DNA of 17,401 nt from positions 1-17,401 of the forward strand of contig CAZADH010000121.1 in NCBI GenBank assembly GCA_964483805.1, read 5' to 3'. This document shows positions 1 to 6,570 of the stretch, in pieces; within the stretch, counting starts at the first letter, position 1, and each line of letters begins with the position of its first letter. Both the position numbers and the translations under genes were made by a program. Source of the DNA: CAZADH01 sp964483805. Its GTDB lineage: Bacteria > Muiribacteriota > Ozemobacteria > Ozemobacterales > Ozemobacteraceae. Under the pieces are notes generated by a model, which was not told the origin of the DNA, did not search any database, and saw only the letters and a program-made list of their open reading frames with translations.

Positions 1-250
1 TCCTCACCAATTTTCGCGGTCGACAGCAGGTGCTGCGGACAGCGACCTGACTGATACGCCAGATTGGCCGCGGCCGCGAGGAATTTGTGGCAACCCGCAT
101 CCAGTGTCAGGTTGGCGGCGCCGGCAACGGGCGGTCGAGCGTGGCGCGAACGGCATAGATAAGTGTCGCCGTGCCACTGACGGTCGCCACGTCGGGTGGC
201 GCACGCACCGAGAGGTCTGCCCGTGAGTCTGCCTGCAGGCAGGCCTTGAC
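1..250 (-). pseudogene. Possible minus-strand coding remnant, frame-broken and cut by the window edge
   Basis: No convincing plus-strand gene lies in the first 294 bases. On the minus strand, two adjacent frames look coding. One, at about 250-107, gives a stretch containing DVATVSGTATLIYAVRATLD and stops at 107-109. The other, at about 118-1, gives LTLDAGCHKFLAAAANLAY followed by QSGRCPQHLLSTAKIGE and runs off the left edge with no start codon of its own. A single-base shift near 107-115 would join them into one reading frame. This could be a divergently transcribed gene with a frameshift or assembly indel, or chance. I recognise no family. The reading rests only on protein-like composition and GC-rich third positions, so confidence is low. 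Confidence 0.25.
229..242. promoter_or_regulatory. 14-bp perfect palindrome, candidate operator of the metal-uptake locus
   Basis: CTGCCTGCAGGCAG is a perfect inverted repeat that ends four bases before a TTGACA hexamer at 246-251. A dyad touching the -35 region is where a repressor or activator of the downstream genes would be expected. Metal-uptake loci are usually controlled by Zur or another metalloregulator, but this GC-rich palindrome does not match the AT-rich consensus of proteobacterial Zur boxes. The identity of any binding protein is therefore open. Confidence 0.35.
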
Positions 251-276
251 ACGGGTACTGGGGTTGGGAGTAAGGT
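246..276 (+). promoter_or_regulatory. Candidate sigma-70 promoter for the metal-uptake locus
   Basis: A perfect -35 hexamer TTGACA lies at 246-251. The best -10 candidates are weak: GTAAGG at 270-275 (18-bp spacer) or TAAGGT at 271-276 (19-bp spacer). The site lies about 20-50 bases upstream of the small membrane-protein ATG at 295. The -35 is convincing, but the weak -10 suggests either an activated promoter or a chance match. Confidence 0.35.
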
Positions 277-294
277 AGGGTTGGCAAACCACCC

Positions 295-624
295 ATGACC
301 ACCTGTGGCACCATATCGCGCCGTTCGTCACTGCTTCGCCGTTTCCTGGCGGCGATCCTGGCGGTGTTGTTCCTGGTGCCGTCGCTGCCGCATCACCATG
401 AATGCGAGCACACGCCGCCCGCAGGGGTGGTCCTCGGCGAAGTCGAAACGGATGCGGACGACTGTCCGATCTGTTGGTGGATGGTGCAGAGTCACGTCGC
501 CTTTGTCTCGGCGATCGTCGTCATCTGTGCAATACGGTGTGTTGACGAGACCATCCGGTGTGTCTGGCGCGGCCATGACACCTTTGCTGAATTCTCACTA
601 TTGGCGAGGCCGCCGCCGGGTTGA
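295..624 (+). CDS. Small His/Cys-containing membrane protein (DUF2946-like), metal-locus leader gene
   Basis: This predicted protein has 109 residues. A basic N-terminus is followed by a hydrophobic segment at about 15-31. Then come a His/Cys cluster (HHHECEH, about 33-39), a CPIC motif at about 57-60, and a second hydrophobic segment at about 67-84. The layout of hydrophobic N-terminus, His cluster and CPxC recalls the short DUF2946-type membrane proteins often found near metal transport genes; this is resemblance, not proof. The cluster and the Cys pair could bind a soft metal ion in the periplasm or membrane. The ATG at 295 follows the candidate promoter directly, and 241 bases separate the gene from the porin gene. 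An overlapping frame at 305-640 looks like a shadow, because only the 295 frame gives the membrane segments and metal-ligand clusters. Function is unassigned; a role as accessory metal-binding protein of the neighbouring transporter is inference. Confidence 0.6.
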   Translation: MTTCGTISRRSSLLRRFLAAILAVLFLVPSLPHHHECEHTPPAGVVLGEVETDADDCPICWWMVQSHVAFVSAIVVICAIRCVDETIRCVWRGHDTFAEFSLLARPPPG

Positions 625-865
625 TCCACGTGCCTGGTGACGACGTGTCGGCATGTTCGGACCGGATTTCCGGCCGGTCGGATCATCTGCCTGCGGCGCG
701 TCATCAGAAAGTATGTCACGTGTATTGATCGACGACGGCTGTCGGCGACTGCCGACTGTTGTCGGTTGTTGGCCCCTCTGCCCGCGCCCATCCATGGTAA
801 GTCAGGGTGCCGTGTCGGCAAATTGCCGACGGGCCAGAGGGTCTATGTCTCAGGAGAACACGAAC
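625..865 (+). promoter_or_regulatory. Structured intergenic leader with repeated GTCGGC inverted repeats
   Basis: This 241-base gap before the porin gene holds three hairpin-capable inverted repeats. They are GACCGG/CCGGTC at 660-679, GTCGGC-N4-GCCGAC at 741-756, and GTCGGCA-AAT-TGCCGAC at 814-830. The last two share the same arms and lie 73 bases apart, the second one 35 bases ahead of the start codon. They could be paired protein-binding sites or RNA hairpins controlling the porin. No uridine-rich tail follows any of them, so intrinsic termination is unlikely. Translating this stretch as an N-terminal extension of the porin gives no signal peptide and looks non-coding. Confidence 0.4.
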
Positions 866-2338
866 ATGAAATCATCTGCACGATGTGTTGTGCGCATTTC
901 CTTGGTGGTGCTGGCTTTCGTTGGCTCCATGGCTGTTGTCGAAGCGTCCGACGACGTTGCCCAATTGCGTGGTGAACTGGCGGCGATGCGTGCCGAGATG
1001 GTGACGATGCGCGATCGCTATGAAACGACGATCGGCCGCCTCGAACAGCAGGTGGCTGCATTGGCGTCGGCGTGCGCCCGGCCAACTTTGGCCGAGGGAC
1101 CGTCCGCAGTGGTTGGCGCGCCCGAGCGGTCGGCCCCCGCTGACGAACGCGCCCGTCTTCGCCAGGCCGCGGCCGGTGTGTTGTCAGAGGGCGGCCGGGC
1201 GCCGGCCCCGGTCATCGCGACCGCGAGCGTTGCCTTCAAGGCCGGAGAACTCGGTTTGCAGGCGCTGAATCCCGAGATCAGCCTGACCGGCGACGTCATT
1301 GCCCAGTTTCGCGATCAGGATACGGTGCGCGAGAATGCGCGCGCGACTTTTCGCTCTCTTGGGGTGCATTCGGAGTGCTACCTGGATCCGCAAACGCGCT
1401 TCAAATCAGCGTTTCCGATTACAGAAAACGGGACCGAACTGGGGGAGGCCTATATTACGCGGGTTGGGTTTTCGCCCGGCATGAATTTGACGCTGGGCAA
1501 ATTCCACCAGCAGTTCGGCACCGTCAGCCGTTGGCACCAGCACGCACTCGATCAGGTCGATTTTCCGCTGGCGTTGCGGCGCTTGTTCGGTGGTCCACTC
1601 AACCAGATCGGGGTGTCGTTTGACTGGCAACTGCCGGCGGCGCCACACCAGGGGCGTGAACTGACCATGCAGGTCACGCGGGCCACGAATGCGGCGTTGT
1701 TTGCCGAGAACAGTCGCGGGATCCCCAGTCTCTTGCTGCGTTACAAGAGTTTCCGGGATCTCGACGAGAACACGTATTTCGAGTGGGGTTTGACCGGTCT
1801 TGCCGGCGCCAACGACCGCTGGGCAGTTGGCGCCGCGCCAAACGTCTCGGTGCACGATGAGAGTCGGCCGACCTTTGCCCTGGGGCTTGACTTCACTCGC
1901 CTCTGGGAGCCGACCGACCGCATGCGTTACCGGAACTTCATGTGGCGCACTGAGGGGTATTATCTTGCCCGCGATCTGGTCACGGCGGCGGGAGCTCACG
2001 ACACGGCGCATGCCTGGGGGGCCTATACGAATCTGCACTGGAAACTGAATCGCACGCTCGAGACCGGGGTGCGCTTCGACTACTATCGGCCGGACACGAA
2101 ACCATGGGCAAGGGCAGTGGTCAATACCGCTCTGTATGCAGGTCCGTTGCACACGGTGCCGGGAAGTGGCGCTTACGAGTACCAGATCTCACCCTACTGG
2201 ACGTGGCACCAGAGTCCGTGGGTGCGTTACCGTCTCGAGTTCGATCATCGGCACGGCCGGCACCTCGAGCGCGCCGACAACCGAGTCACACTGCAGTGCA
2301 TCTGGGCCGCCGGCCCGCACCTGCACGACCGTTACTGA
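866..2338 (+). CDS. Predicted outer-membrane beta-barrel porin of the zinc/metal uptake locus
   Basis: This 490-residue protein starts at the ATG at 866, which has AGGAGA eight bases upstream. An in-frame ATG at 845 and a longer open frame from 653 lack a ribosome-binding site. Residues 1-27 form a signal peptide. Residues 28-65 form a coiled coil (LRGELAAMRAEM and following), typical of trimeric porins. An Ala/Pro/Arg-rich linker follows to about 125, and the rest looks like alternating amphipathic strands rich in aromatic, Arg and Asp residues. The region around LGKFHQQFGTVSRWHQH (210-226) is typical of phosphate-selective-porin-like barrels. The C-terminus is His-rich (HRHGRH near 461-466, GPHLHDRY at the end). 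The stop overlaps the start region of the binding-protein gene. Export of metal-binding His near the barrel end and the neighbouring znu-type genes suggest a porin that admits zinc or another divalent metal; substrate is inferred from context. Confidence 0.72.
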   Translation: MKSSARCVVRISLVVLAFVGSMAVVEASDDVAQLRGELAAMRAEMVTMRDRYETTIGRLEQQVAALASACARPTLAEGPSAVVGAPERSAPADERARLRQAAAGVLSEGGRAPAPVIATASVAFKAGELGLQALNPEISLTGDVIAQFRDQDTVRENARATFRSLGVHSECYLDPQTRFKSAFPITENGTELGEAYITRVGFSPGMNLTLGKFHQQFGTVSRWHQHALDQVDFPLALRRLFGGPLNQIGVSFDWQLPAAPHQGRELTMQVTRATNAALFAENSRGIPSLLLRYKSFRDLDENTYFEWGLTGLAGANDRWAVGAAPNVSVHDESRPTFALGLDFTRLWEPTDRMRYRNFMWRTEGYYLARDLVTAAGAHDTAHAWGAYTNLHWKLNRTLETGVRFDYYRPDTKPWARAVVNTALYAGPLHTVPGSGAYEYQISPYWTWHQSPWVRYRLEFDHRHGRHLERADNRVTLQCIWAAGPHLHDRY

Positions 2339-2352
2339 TGAGGAGAAGTCCG

Positions 2353-3546
2353 ATGCTTACCGCAATCAATACTGCGTTTTGCCTTGTCCGCTCCAGCCCA
2401 TGCGCAACAAACGTGGCGCGAACGGCGGGCGTCCGTTCCTGGCCCTGTTGGCCGGTGGTCGTGTTGGTCGCTCTGCTGATCTGCCCGACGGTGACGCCGG
2501 TCGCTGCTCAGGTTGCCGGTGCCGCCTCCACATCGATTGTCTCGACGGAGAAGAAACACAACGTATTACATGTTGTCACCACGCTGCCGGATTACGCCGA
2601 CTTCGCTCGTCGCCTGGGGGGTGAACGGGTAAGCGTGCAACATCTCGTGCAGGGCGATCAGGATGCGCACTTCATTCGGCCCAAGCCGTCGTTCGTGCAG
2701 GTGCTTCGCCAAGCCGATCTGCTCATCGCCACCGGTCTCGACCTCGAGATGTGGTTGCCGACCGCGGTCGACAAATCGGGCAACAGCCGCATCCGTTCCG
2801 AGGCGGTCGGTTACGTGGCGGCGGCTCATGGTGTGCCGATGAAAGAGATCCCCACGGTTCTCTCGCGCAGCGAAGGCGGCTTGCACATCTACGGCAATCC
2901 CCACATCACCAACAGTCCGCTCAACATGTTGCACGTGATCGAGAACATCGCCATCGGTCTCGAGAAGAACGATCCGGCCGGGGCACCGGTCTATCGTCAA
3001 CGCCTTGCGGAGTTGCGCCAGGAGTTCTATCGGCGCCTGTACGGTGCCGAGTTGGTTGATATTCTTGGTGGCGAGATGCTGGTCAAGCTGCATCGGGAAG
3101 GCAAGTTGCTCGGGTTCCTCGCTGAGAATGCGTTCGAAGGAAAACCGCTGCGTGGTCGTCTCGGCGGTTGGGTCGGCGCACTGATGCCGTTGCGAGGTTT
3201 GCCCATCGTCACCTACCACAAGAACTGGATCTACTTCTGCGACGATTTCGGGCTGGTGCAGGCCGACACGATCGAGCCGAAGCCGGGCATTCCGCCTTCC
3301 CCGAAACACACGCGTGAGTTGCAGGACCGCATGCGCCGCGACGGCATCAAACTGATGTTGTCGGCCAGTTACTTCGACGAACAGACGGTGCGCGCGATCG
3401 CGGGCGCAGTCGGTGCGCGATACTGCATGGTGCCGTATTATGTCGGTGGCACCGCGGAGGTGTCTGACTACTTTCGCCTCGTCGATTGTTGGGTGAACAG
3501 CCTGCTGACCATGGCAAAAGAAGCGGGACTGGCGGTGGCCCCATGA
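2353..3546 (+). CDS. znuA: Metal ABC transporter substrate-binding protein, ZnuA/TroA family
   Basis: This 397-residue periplasmic binding protein (cluster A-I) captures divalent metal and hands it to the inner-membrane permease. The chosen ATG at 2353 has AGGAG seven bases upstream. A start at 2338 overlapping the porin stop is also possible. A long N-terminus with a hydrophobic stretch at about 34-50 ends in an Ala-rich cleavage site (VAAQ, about 50-53). Family motifs include TLPDYADFARRLGG (77-90), DAHFIRPKPS with the first His ligand at 106, a GNPH segment with His 184 (His 178 nearby), and TYHKNW with His 289. EPKPGIPPSP (308-317), typical of zinc and manganese binders, follows. The usual His-rich flexible loop is absent, and the C-terminal Asp ligand of the usual DPLG motif is replaced by VPYYVGG (360-366). 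Zinc is the likeliest substrate, but manganese or another metal is possible. The stop overlaps the ATPase start in an ATGA. Confidence 0.85.
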   Translation: MLTAINTAFCLVRSSPCATNVARTAGVRSWPCWPVVVLVALLICPTVTPVAAQVAGAASTSIVSTEKKHNVLHVVTTLPDYADFARRLGGERVSVQHLVQGDQDAHFIRPKPSFVQVLRQADLLIATGLDLEMWLPTAVDKSGNSRIRSEAVGYVAAAHGVPMKEIPTVLSRSEGGLHIYGNPHITNSPLNMLHVIENIAIGLEKNDPAGAPVYRQRLAELRQEFYRRLYGAELVDILGGEMLVKLHREGKLLGFLAENAFEGKPLRGRLGGWVGALMPLRGLPIVTYHKNWIYFCDDFGLVQADTIEPKPGIPPSPKHTRELQDRMRRDGIKLMLSASYFDEQTVRAIAGAVGARYCMVPYYVGGTAEVSDYFRLVDCWVNSLLTMAKEAGLAVAP

Positions 3547-4244
3547 CCGACCGAAGGCCCCTCATCGTGTTGCGGGGGGTCTCCGTCGCCTACGACCAGG
3601 ACCCCATCCTGGCCAGAGTCGATCTGGAGATCCCGGCCGCAACCTTCCTGCCGTTTGTGGGTCCGAATGGGGCCGGCAAGACGACGTTGCTGCGGGCGAT
3701 ACTCGGTCTCCTGCCGATTCGCGGTGGGCAACTCGAAACGCCGTTTGCAAATCGGCCGCCCGGGTTTGTGCCGCAACAACAGAATATCGATCTGCTCTTT
3801 CCGGTGGTGGCACGTGACATCGTCTTGATGGGACTGTTTCCTAAACTTGGTTGGTGGCGCAGGCCAGGTGACGATGATCAGGCACTGGTCGATCGGTTGC
3901 TCGACCGCTTTGGTTTGACCGGTCACGACCACAAAGCCTTTCACGAATTGTCAGGCGGCATGCGGCAGAAGGTGTTGATTGCCCGGGCGCTTGCTGACGG
4001 CGCCGAGGTGTTGGTGATGGATGAGCCGACAGCGGCGCTCGATGCCGATTCGGAGCGTGAAGTTATCACGCTGCTGCACGATCTGACCGTCAAGGACGGC
4101 AAGACCGTGCTGTTTGCCCAGCACGGTCTGGACCTGGTGCGCCCCTTGACGGATCGGGTGTGTCGGGTTGGCCGCGGTCGGGCCGACCTCGTTGCCTGGC
4201 GGGATCTGCCGCCAACCACGCATACGGAGGCAGTGCATGCCTGA
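3543..4244 (+). CDS. znuC: Metal ABC transporter ATP-binding protein, ZnuC-like
   Basis: This 233-residue ATPase powers metal import by the adjacent permease on the cytoplasmic face. All nucleotide-binding motifs are intact. They are Walker A GPNGAGKTT (40-48), the Q-loop in FVPQQQNID (about 76-83), the signature LSGGMRQK (136-143), Walker B VLVMDEPTAALD (157-168) with catalytic Glu, and the switch His in FAQHGLDLV (about 191-199). The residues after the Q-loop (NIDLLFPVVARDIVLMG) fit the manganese/zinc/iron chelate ATPase subfamily. The ATG at 3543 overlaps the binding-protein stop (ATGA), and the gene's own end overlaps the permease start by eight bases, so the three genes are translationally coupled. 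Assignment to a metal ABC-3 system is secure; the exact metal is not. Confidence 0.9.
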   Translation: MTDRRPLIVLRGVSVAYDQDPILARVDLEIPAATFLPFVGPNGAGKTTLLRAILGLLPIRGGQLETPFANRPPGFVPQQQNIDLLFPVVARDIVLMGLFPKLGWWRRPGDDDQALVDRLLDRFGLTGHDHKAFHELSGGMRQKVLIARALADGAEVLVMDEPTAALDADSEREVITLLHDLTVKDGKTVLFAQHGLDLVRPLTDRVCRVGRGRADLVAWRDLPPTTHTEAVHA

Positions 4245-5562
4245 ATCACTGTGGACCATGGTCAATACAGTGTTGGACATCTATGGACCGGCTCTGCCGG
4301 TCGGCTTGATCATTGCTGCTGTCGGGGCTGTGTTTGGCGTCTTTGTCGTCCTCAAACGCGTGGTCTTCATTGGCGTGACGCTGTCGGAAGCAGCGGCGTG
4401 TGGCATTGCGCTCGGGTTGCTGTTGGGTTGGCCGCCTTTTGTCGGCGCTTTGCTGACGGCCCTGGTTGTGGTGGCCCTGCTGGGCTTGCCGTTCGAACGC
4501 TGGTTGCGCCTGCCCCGCGACACGCTGCTTGGGGTCTTGTTCGTCGCATTTTCGGCCGGCAGCATCGTGCTGGTTTCGCAGAGCGGCTTCGGGCTCGAGA
4601 AGGTCAAGGCGTTGTTGTTTGGCAGTCTGCTGTTCGCATCGAGAACTGATCTGTTGCTGATTACGGCGGTGCTGGTGCCGTGTGCCCTATGGTTGCTGCT
4701 CAGTCTGCGGCCGACCACGTATGCGTTTCTCGATCCGGACGCAGCGGCTGTGCTTGGCATCCCGGTCAAGACCCTGGAACTCGCCTTCTTCGTGGCGCTT
4801 GGGGCCGTAGTGGCGGCGGCGGCCAAGATTGCTGGTGTATTGCTGATCTTCTGCTATCTCGTGGTGGCCCCAGGTGTTGCCTTGTTGTTGCATCATCGGC
4901 TGCGGGGCGTGCTGGTTCTGGCCGTGGTGGCCGCCTGGTTGAGTACGATCGGCGGGATCTTGCTGTCGTACCGTTTCGACCTGCCGCCCAACCAGACGGT
5001 TGGGCTCGTGCATTGCCTGCTCTTCGGAGCGGCCGTCGTCGGTCGAAGTGGCTTGCCGATGGTTGGTTGGGCCCACGGATTACCCTTTTCGCTGCTCTCG
5101 AGCACAATTATTGTGATAGCATTGCTGGTGTTGCCTGGTGCGATGTCCACGGGTGCGCCGACCATGGTGGACAGCGGCAACGCCGAGGTGGTCTGCGGCC
5201 GCAGCGACAACGCGTCCGGCGCCTGCGTGTTTGCGACCGTGGCTTCGGCGGCGACGTCGCCGGCAACTCTCGATTGGTCGGCGCGCACCCAGGAACTCTG
5301 TGACCGGATCGCGCGGGAGCGGCAGCACGGCGTCCGTCCGGCCTTCGCGTTCCTGGCCGAGGATCCGCCGTTGCTCTTTCGGGCCCGAGTGGTGGCAGCC
5401 CTCGATGCCGTGCTCCCCATGCCGTGCGGTTGGCATGTGCGTGCGCCGGCCGGTGATCCGCGCAATCAAGAGGTTTGCCGGCGATGTCTCGCTGCGCTCG
5501 CCGCCGATCCGACTGCCATAACGCCGTGCGAGGGTGGTCGTGGCAACGTGGCGACACCGTGA
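4237..5562 (+). CDS. znuB: Metal ABC transporter permease, ZnuB-like, with a Cys-containing C-terminal extension
   Basis: This 441-residue protein starts at the ATG at 4237, with GGAGG six bases upstream inside the end of the ATPase gene. Residues 1-302 match the ABC-3 permease family, with about eight or nine hydrophobic helices. The conserved features include FGVFVVLKRVVFIGVTLSEA (33-52) and the ALLFGSLL segment (125-132). The helix around KIAGVLLIFCYLVVAPGVA (197-215) is also typical. The family normally ends near here at 260-300 residues. This protein instead continues for about 138 residues (303-441) as a soluble tail with seven Cys (320, 330, 355, 397, 414, 417, 431), including a CRRC motif and a predicted helical stretch. 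I do not recognise the tail; it may bind metal for regulation or be a fused domain. It lacks stop codons and keeps genome-like codon use, so it appears to be genuine coding sequence. Confidence 0.87.
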   Translation: MPESLWTMVNTVLDIYGPALPVGLIIAAVGAVFGVFVVLKRVVFIGVTLSEAAACGIALGLLLGWPPFVGALLTALVVVALLGLPFERWLRLPRDTLLGVLFVAFSAGSIVLVSQSGFGLEKVKALLFGSLLFASRTDLLLITAVLVPCALWLLLSLRPTTYAFLDPDAAAVLGIPVKTLELAFFVALGAVVAAAAKIAGVLLIFCYLVVAPGVALLLHHRLRGVLVLAVVAAWLSTIGGILLSYRFDLPPNQTVGLVHCLLFGAAVVGRSGLPMVGWAHGLPFSLLSSTIIVIALLVLPGAMSTGAPTMVDSGNAEVVCGRSDNASGACVFATVASAATSPATLDWSARTQELCDRIARERQHGVRPAFAFLAEDPPLLFRARVVAALDAVLPMPCGWHVRAPAGDPRNQEVCRRCLAALAADPTAITPCEGGRGNVATP

Positions 5563-5580
5563 TAGCGAAATGATTCCGAC

Positions 5581-5596
5581 CGATAATGAAATATCG
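5581..5596. promoter_or_regulatory. Inverted repeat CGATA-N6-TATCG, candidate metalloregulator operator
   Basis: CGATAATGAAATATCG is a 16-bp dyad centred about 32 bases before the DUF364 start codon, in the 57-base gap after the permease. It is notably AT-rich for this genome. Its left part (GATAATGA) coincides with the start of the classical Fur-box consensus, and its ATGAAATA core recurs at 7811-7822. It may be a binding site for a Fur/Zur-family repressor controlling the last genes of the locus. No regulator gene lies in the window. Confidence 0.35.
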
Positions 5597-5619
5597 TGTA
5601 TGACACAGAAGGAGCATCT

Positions 5620-6399
5620 ATGAACGACACCTCTTCAAGCATTTCGGCCCGGCGTCTCATCGACGCTGTGGCTTCCCAGGCCGGAACGGCACGGGTCAGT
5701 GATGTGCGCCTGGGGCTGGGGTATTCCGCCGTGCGTCTCGACGATGGTGCGGTCGGCATCAGTTGGTCACCCAAAGAGGTCGGCCATGCGTGCACGGTGT
5801 TTGCCGAGGCCGGCACGTTGCGCGGGCGCCCGGTAACCGAGTTGATCGCCGGGCTGGCGCACGCCGAGTCGCCGTGGCGTCGATGTCTGGGCCTGGCCGC
5901 GGCCAATGCGGTGATCAACCGCCAGGGGCCACCCGCCCCGGAGCCGGCCGACGTCGTGGCGCGTCTCGCGCTGACAGCCGGTGACCGCGTTGCCATGGTT
6001 GGCCGCTTCCAGCCACTGTTGGCGGGCATTCGTGCGAGCGGGTGCAAACTCGAGGTGATCGAGCTCGAGCCGTCAGAGTCCGACTCGCTGCCTCCGGATG
6101 CCGGGCGACAGGCCTTGCGACTCTGCACCGTTGCCATCGTTACCGCCACCTCGTTGGTCACCGGCACCCTCGACGGTTTGCTGGCCGACCTGCGTATGGC
6201 GGCGCCCGCCCCCCGGGCCGTGGTTCTGCTCGGACCGTCGGTGCCCATGCTGCCCGAGGCGTTCGTCGGGACTCCGATTACGATGCTGGCCGGCTCCTGG
6301 GTGCGCGACCGCGAACGTGTGCTCGAAGTAGTTTCGGAAGGAGGCGGCACGCCACAACTGAGGTCGGCGCTGCAACAGGCGATCGTCGCCACACGTTGA
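5620..6399 (+). CDS. DUF4213/DUF364 putative heavy-metal chelation protein
   Basis: This 259-residue cytosolic protein starts at the ATG at 5620, with AAGGAG five bases upstream. A GTG at 5596 lacks a ribosome-binding site. The N-terminal part (about 8-100) fits the DUF4213 fold and ends in GLAAANAVIN (91-100). The C-terminal part (about 110-255) fits the Rossmann-like DUF364 'putative heavy-metal chelation' domain. Its motifs are MVGRFQPLL (126-134), EVIELEP (145-151), ATSLVTGTLDGLL (176-188) and GPSVPMLPEAF (205-215). Family members are often encoded with metal ABC transporters. Here the gene follows the permease by 57 bases, so a role in handling, sensing or trafficking the imported metal in the cytosol is plausible. 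No enzymatic activity is established for the family, to my knowledge. Confidence 0.8.
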   Translation: MNDTSSSISARRLIDAVASQAGTARVSDVRLGLGYSAVRLDDGAVGISWSPKEVGHACTVFAEAGTLRGRPVTELIAGLAHAESPWRRCLGLAAANAVINRQGPPAPEPADVVARLALTAGDRVAMVGRFQPLLAGIRASGCKLEVIELEPSESDSLPPDAGRQALRLCTVAIVTATSLVTGTLDGLLADLRMAAPAPRAVVLLGPSVPMLPEAFVGTPITMLAGSWVRDRERVLEVVSEGGGTPQLRSALQQAIVATR

Positions 6400-6433
6400 G
6401 GCGCGAGCCGCATCGGGGCGAGGATGCCGCGTG

Positions 6434-6455
6434 TTCGCCTGGTCACCCGGGCGAA
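6434..6455 (+). terminator. 9-bp hairpin between the DUF364 and methyltransferase genes
   Basis: TTCGCCTGG pairs with CCGGGCGAA (one G-U pair) around a TCAC tetraloop, 35 bases after the DUF364 stop. No T-tract follows (TCGGCGTTAAC), so it could be a leaky or processing hairpin that lowers expression of the methyltransferase. The rest of the 171-base gap is featureless apart from an AT-rich patch at 6540-6552 just before the next gene. Confidence 0.35.
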
Positions 6456-6570
6456 TCGGCGTTAACATGGATGAGGCGCAGGCCGGCCGACTCAGGATGA
6501 TCGGGACGGCTGGCGATCAGATTTTGGCGCGACGACACAGTATACATACATAGGAGTACAGTGACGCAAT

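Noticed and set aside
653..865. 71-residue N-terminal extension of the porin
   Set aside because: It would hide the signal peptide, has no ribosome-binding site and contains the intergenic hairpins; the ATG at 866 has AGGAGA correctly spaced.
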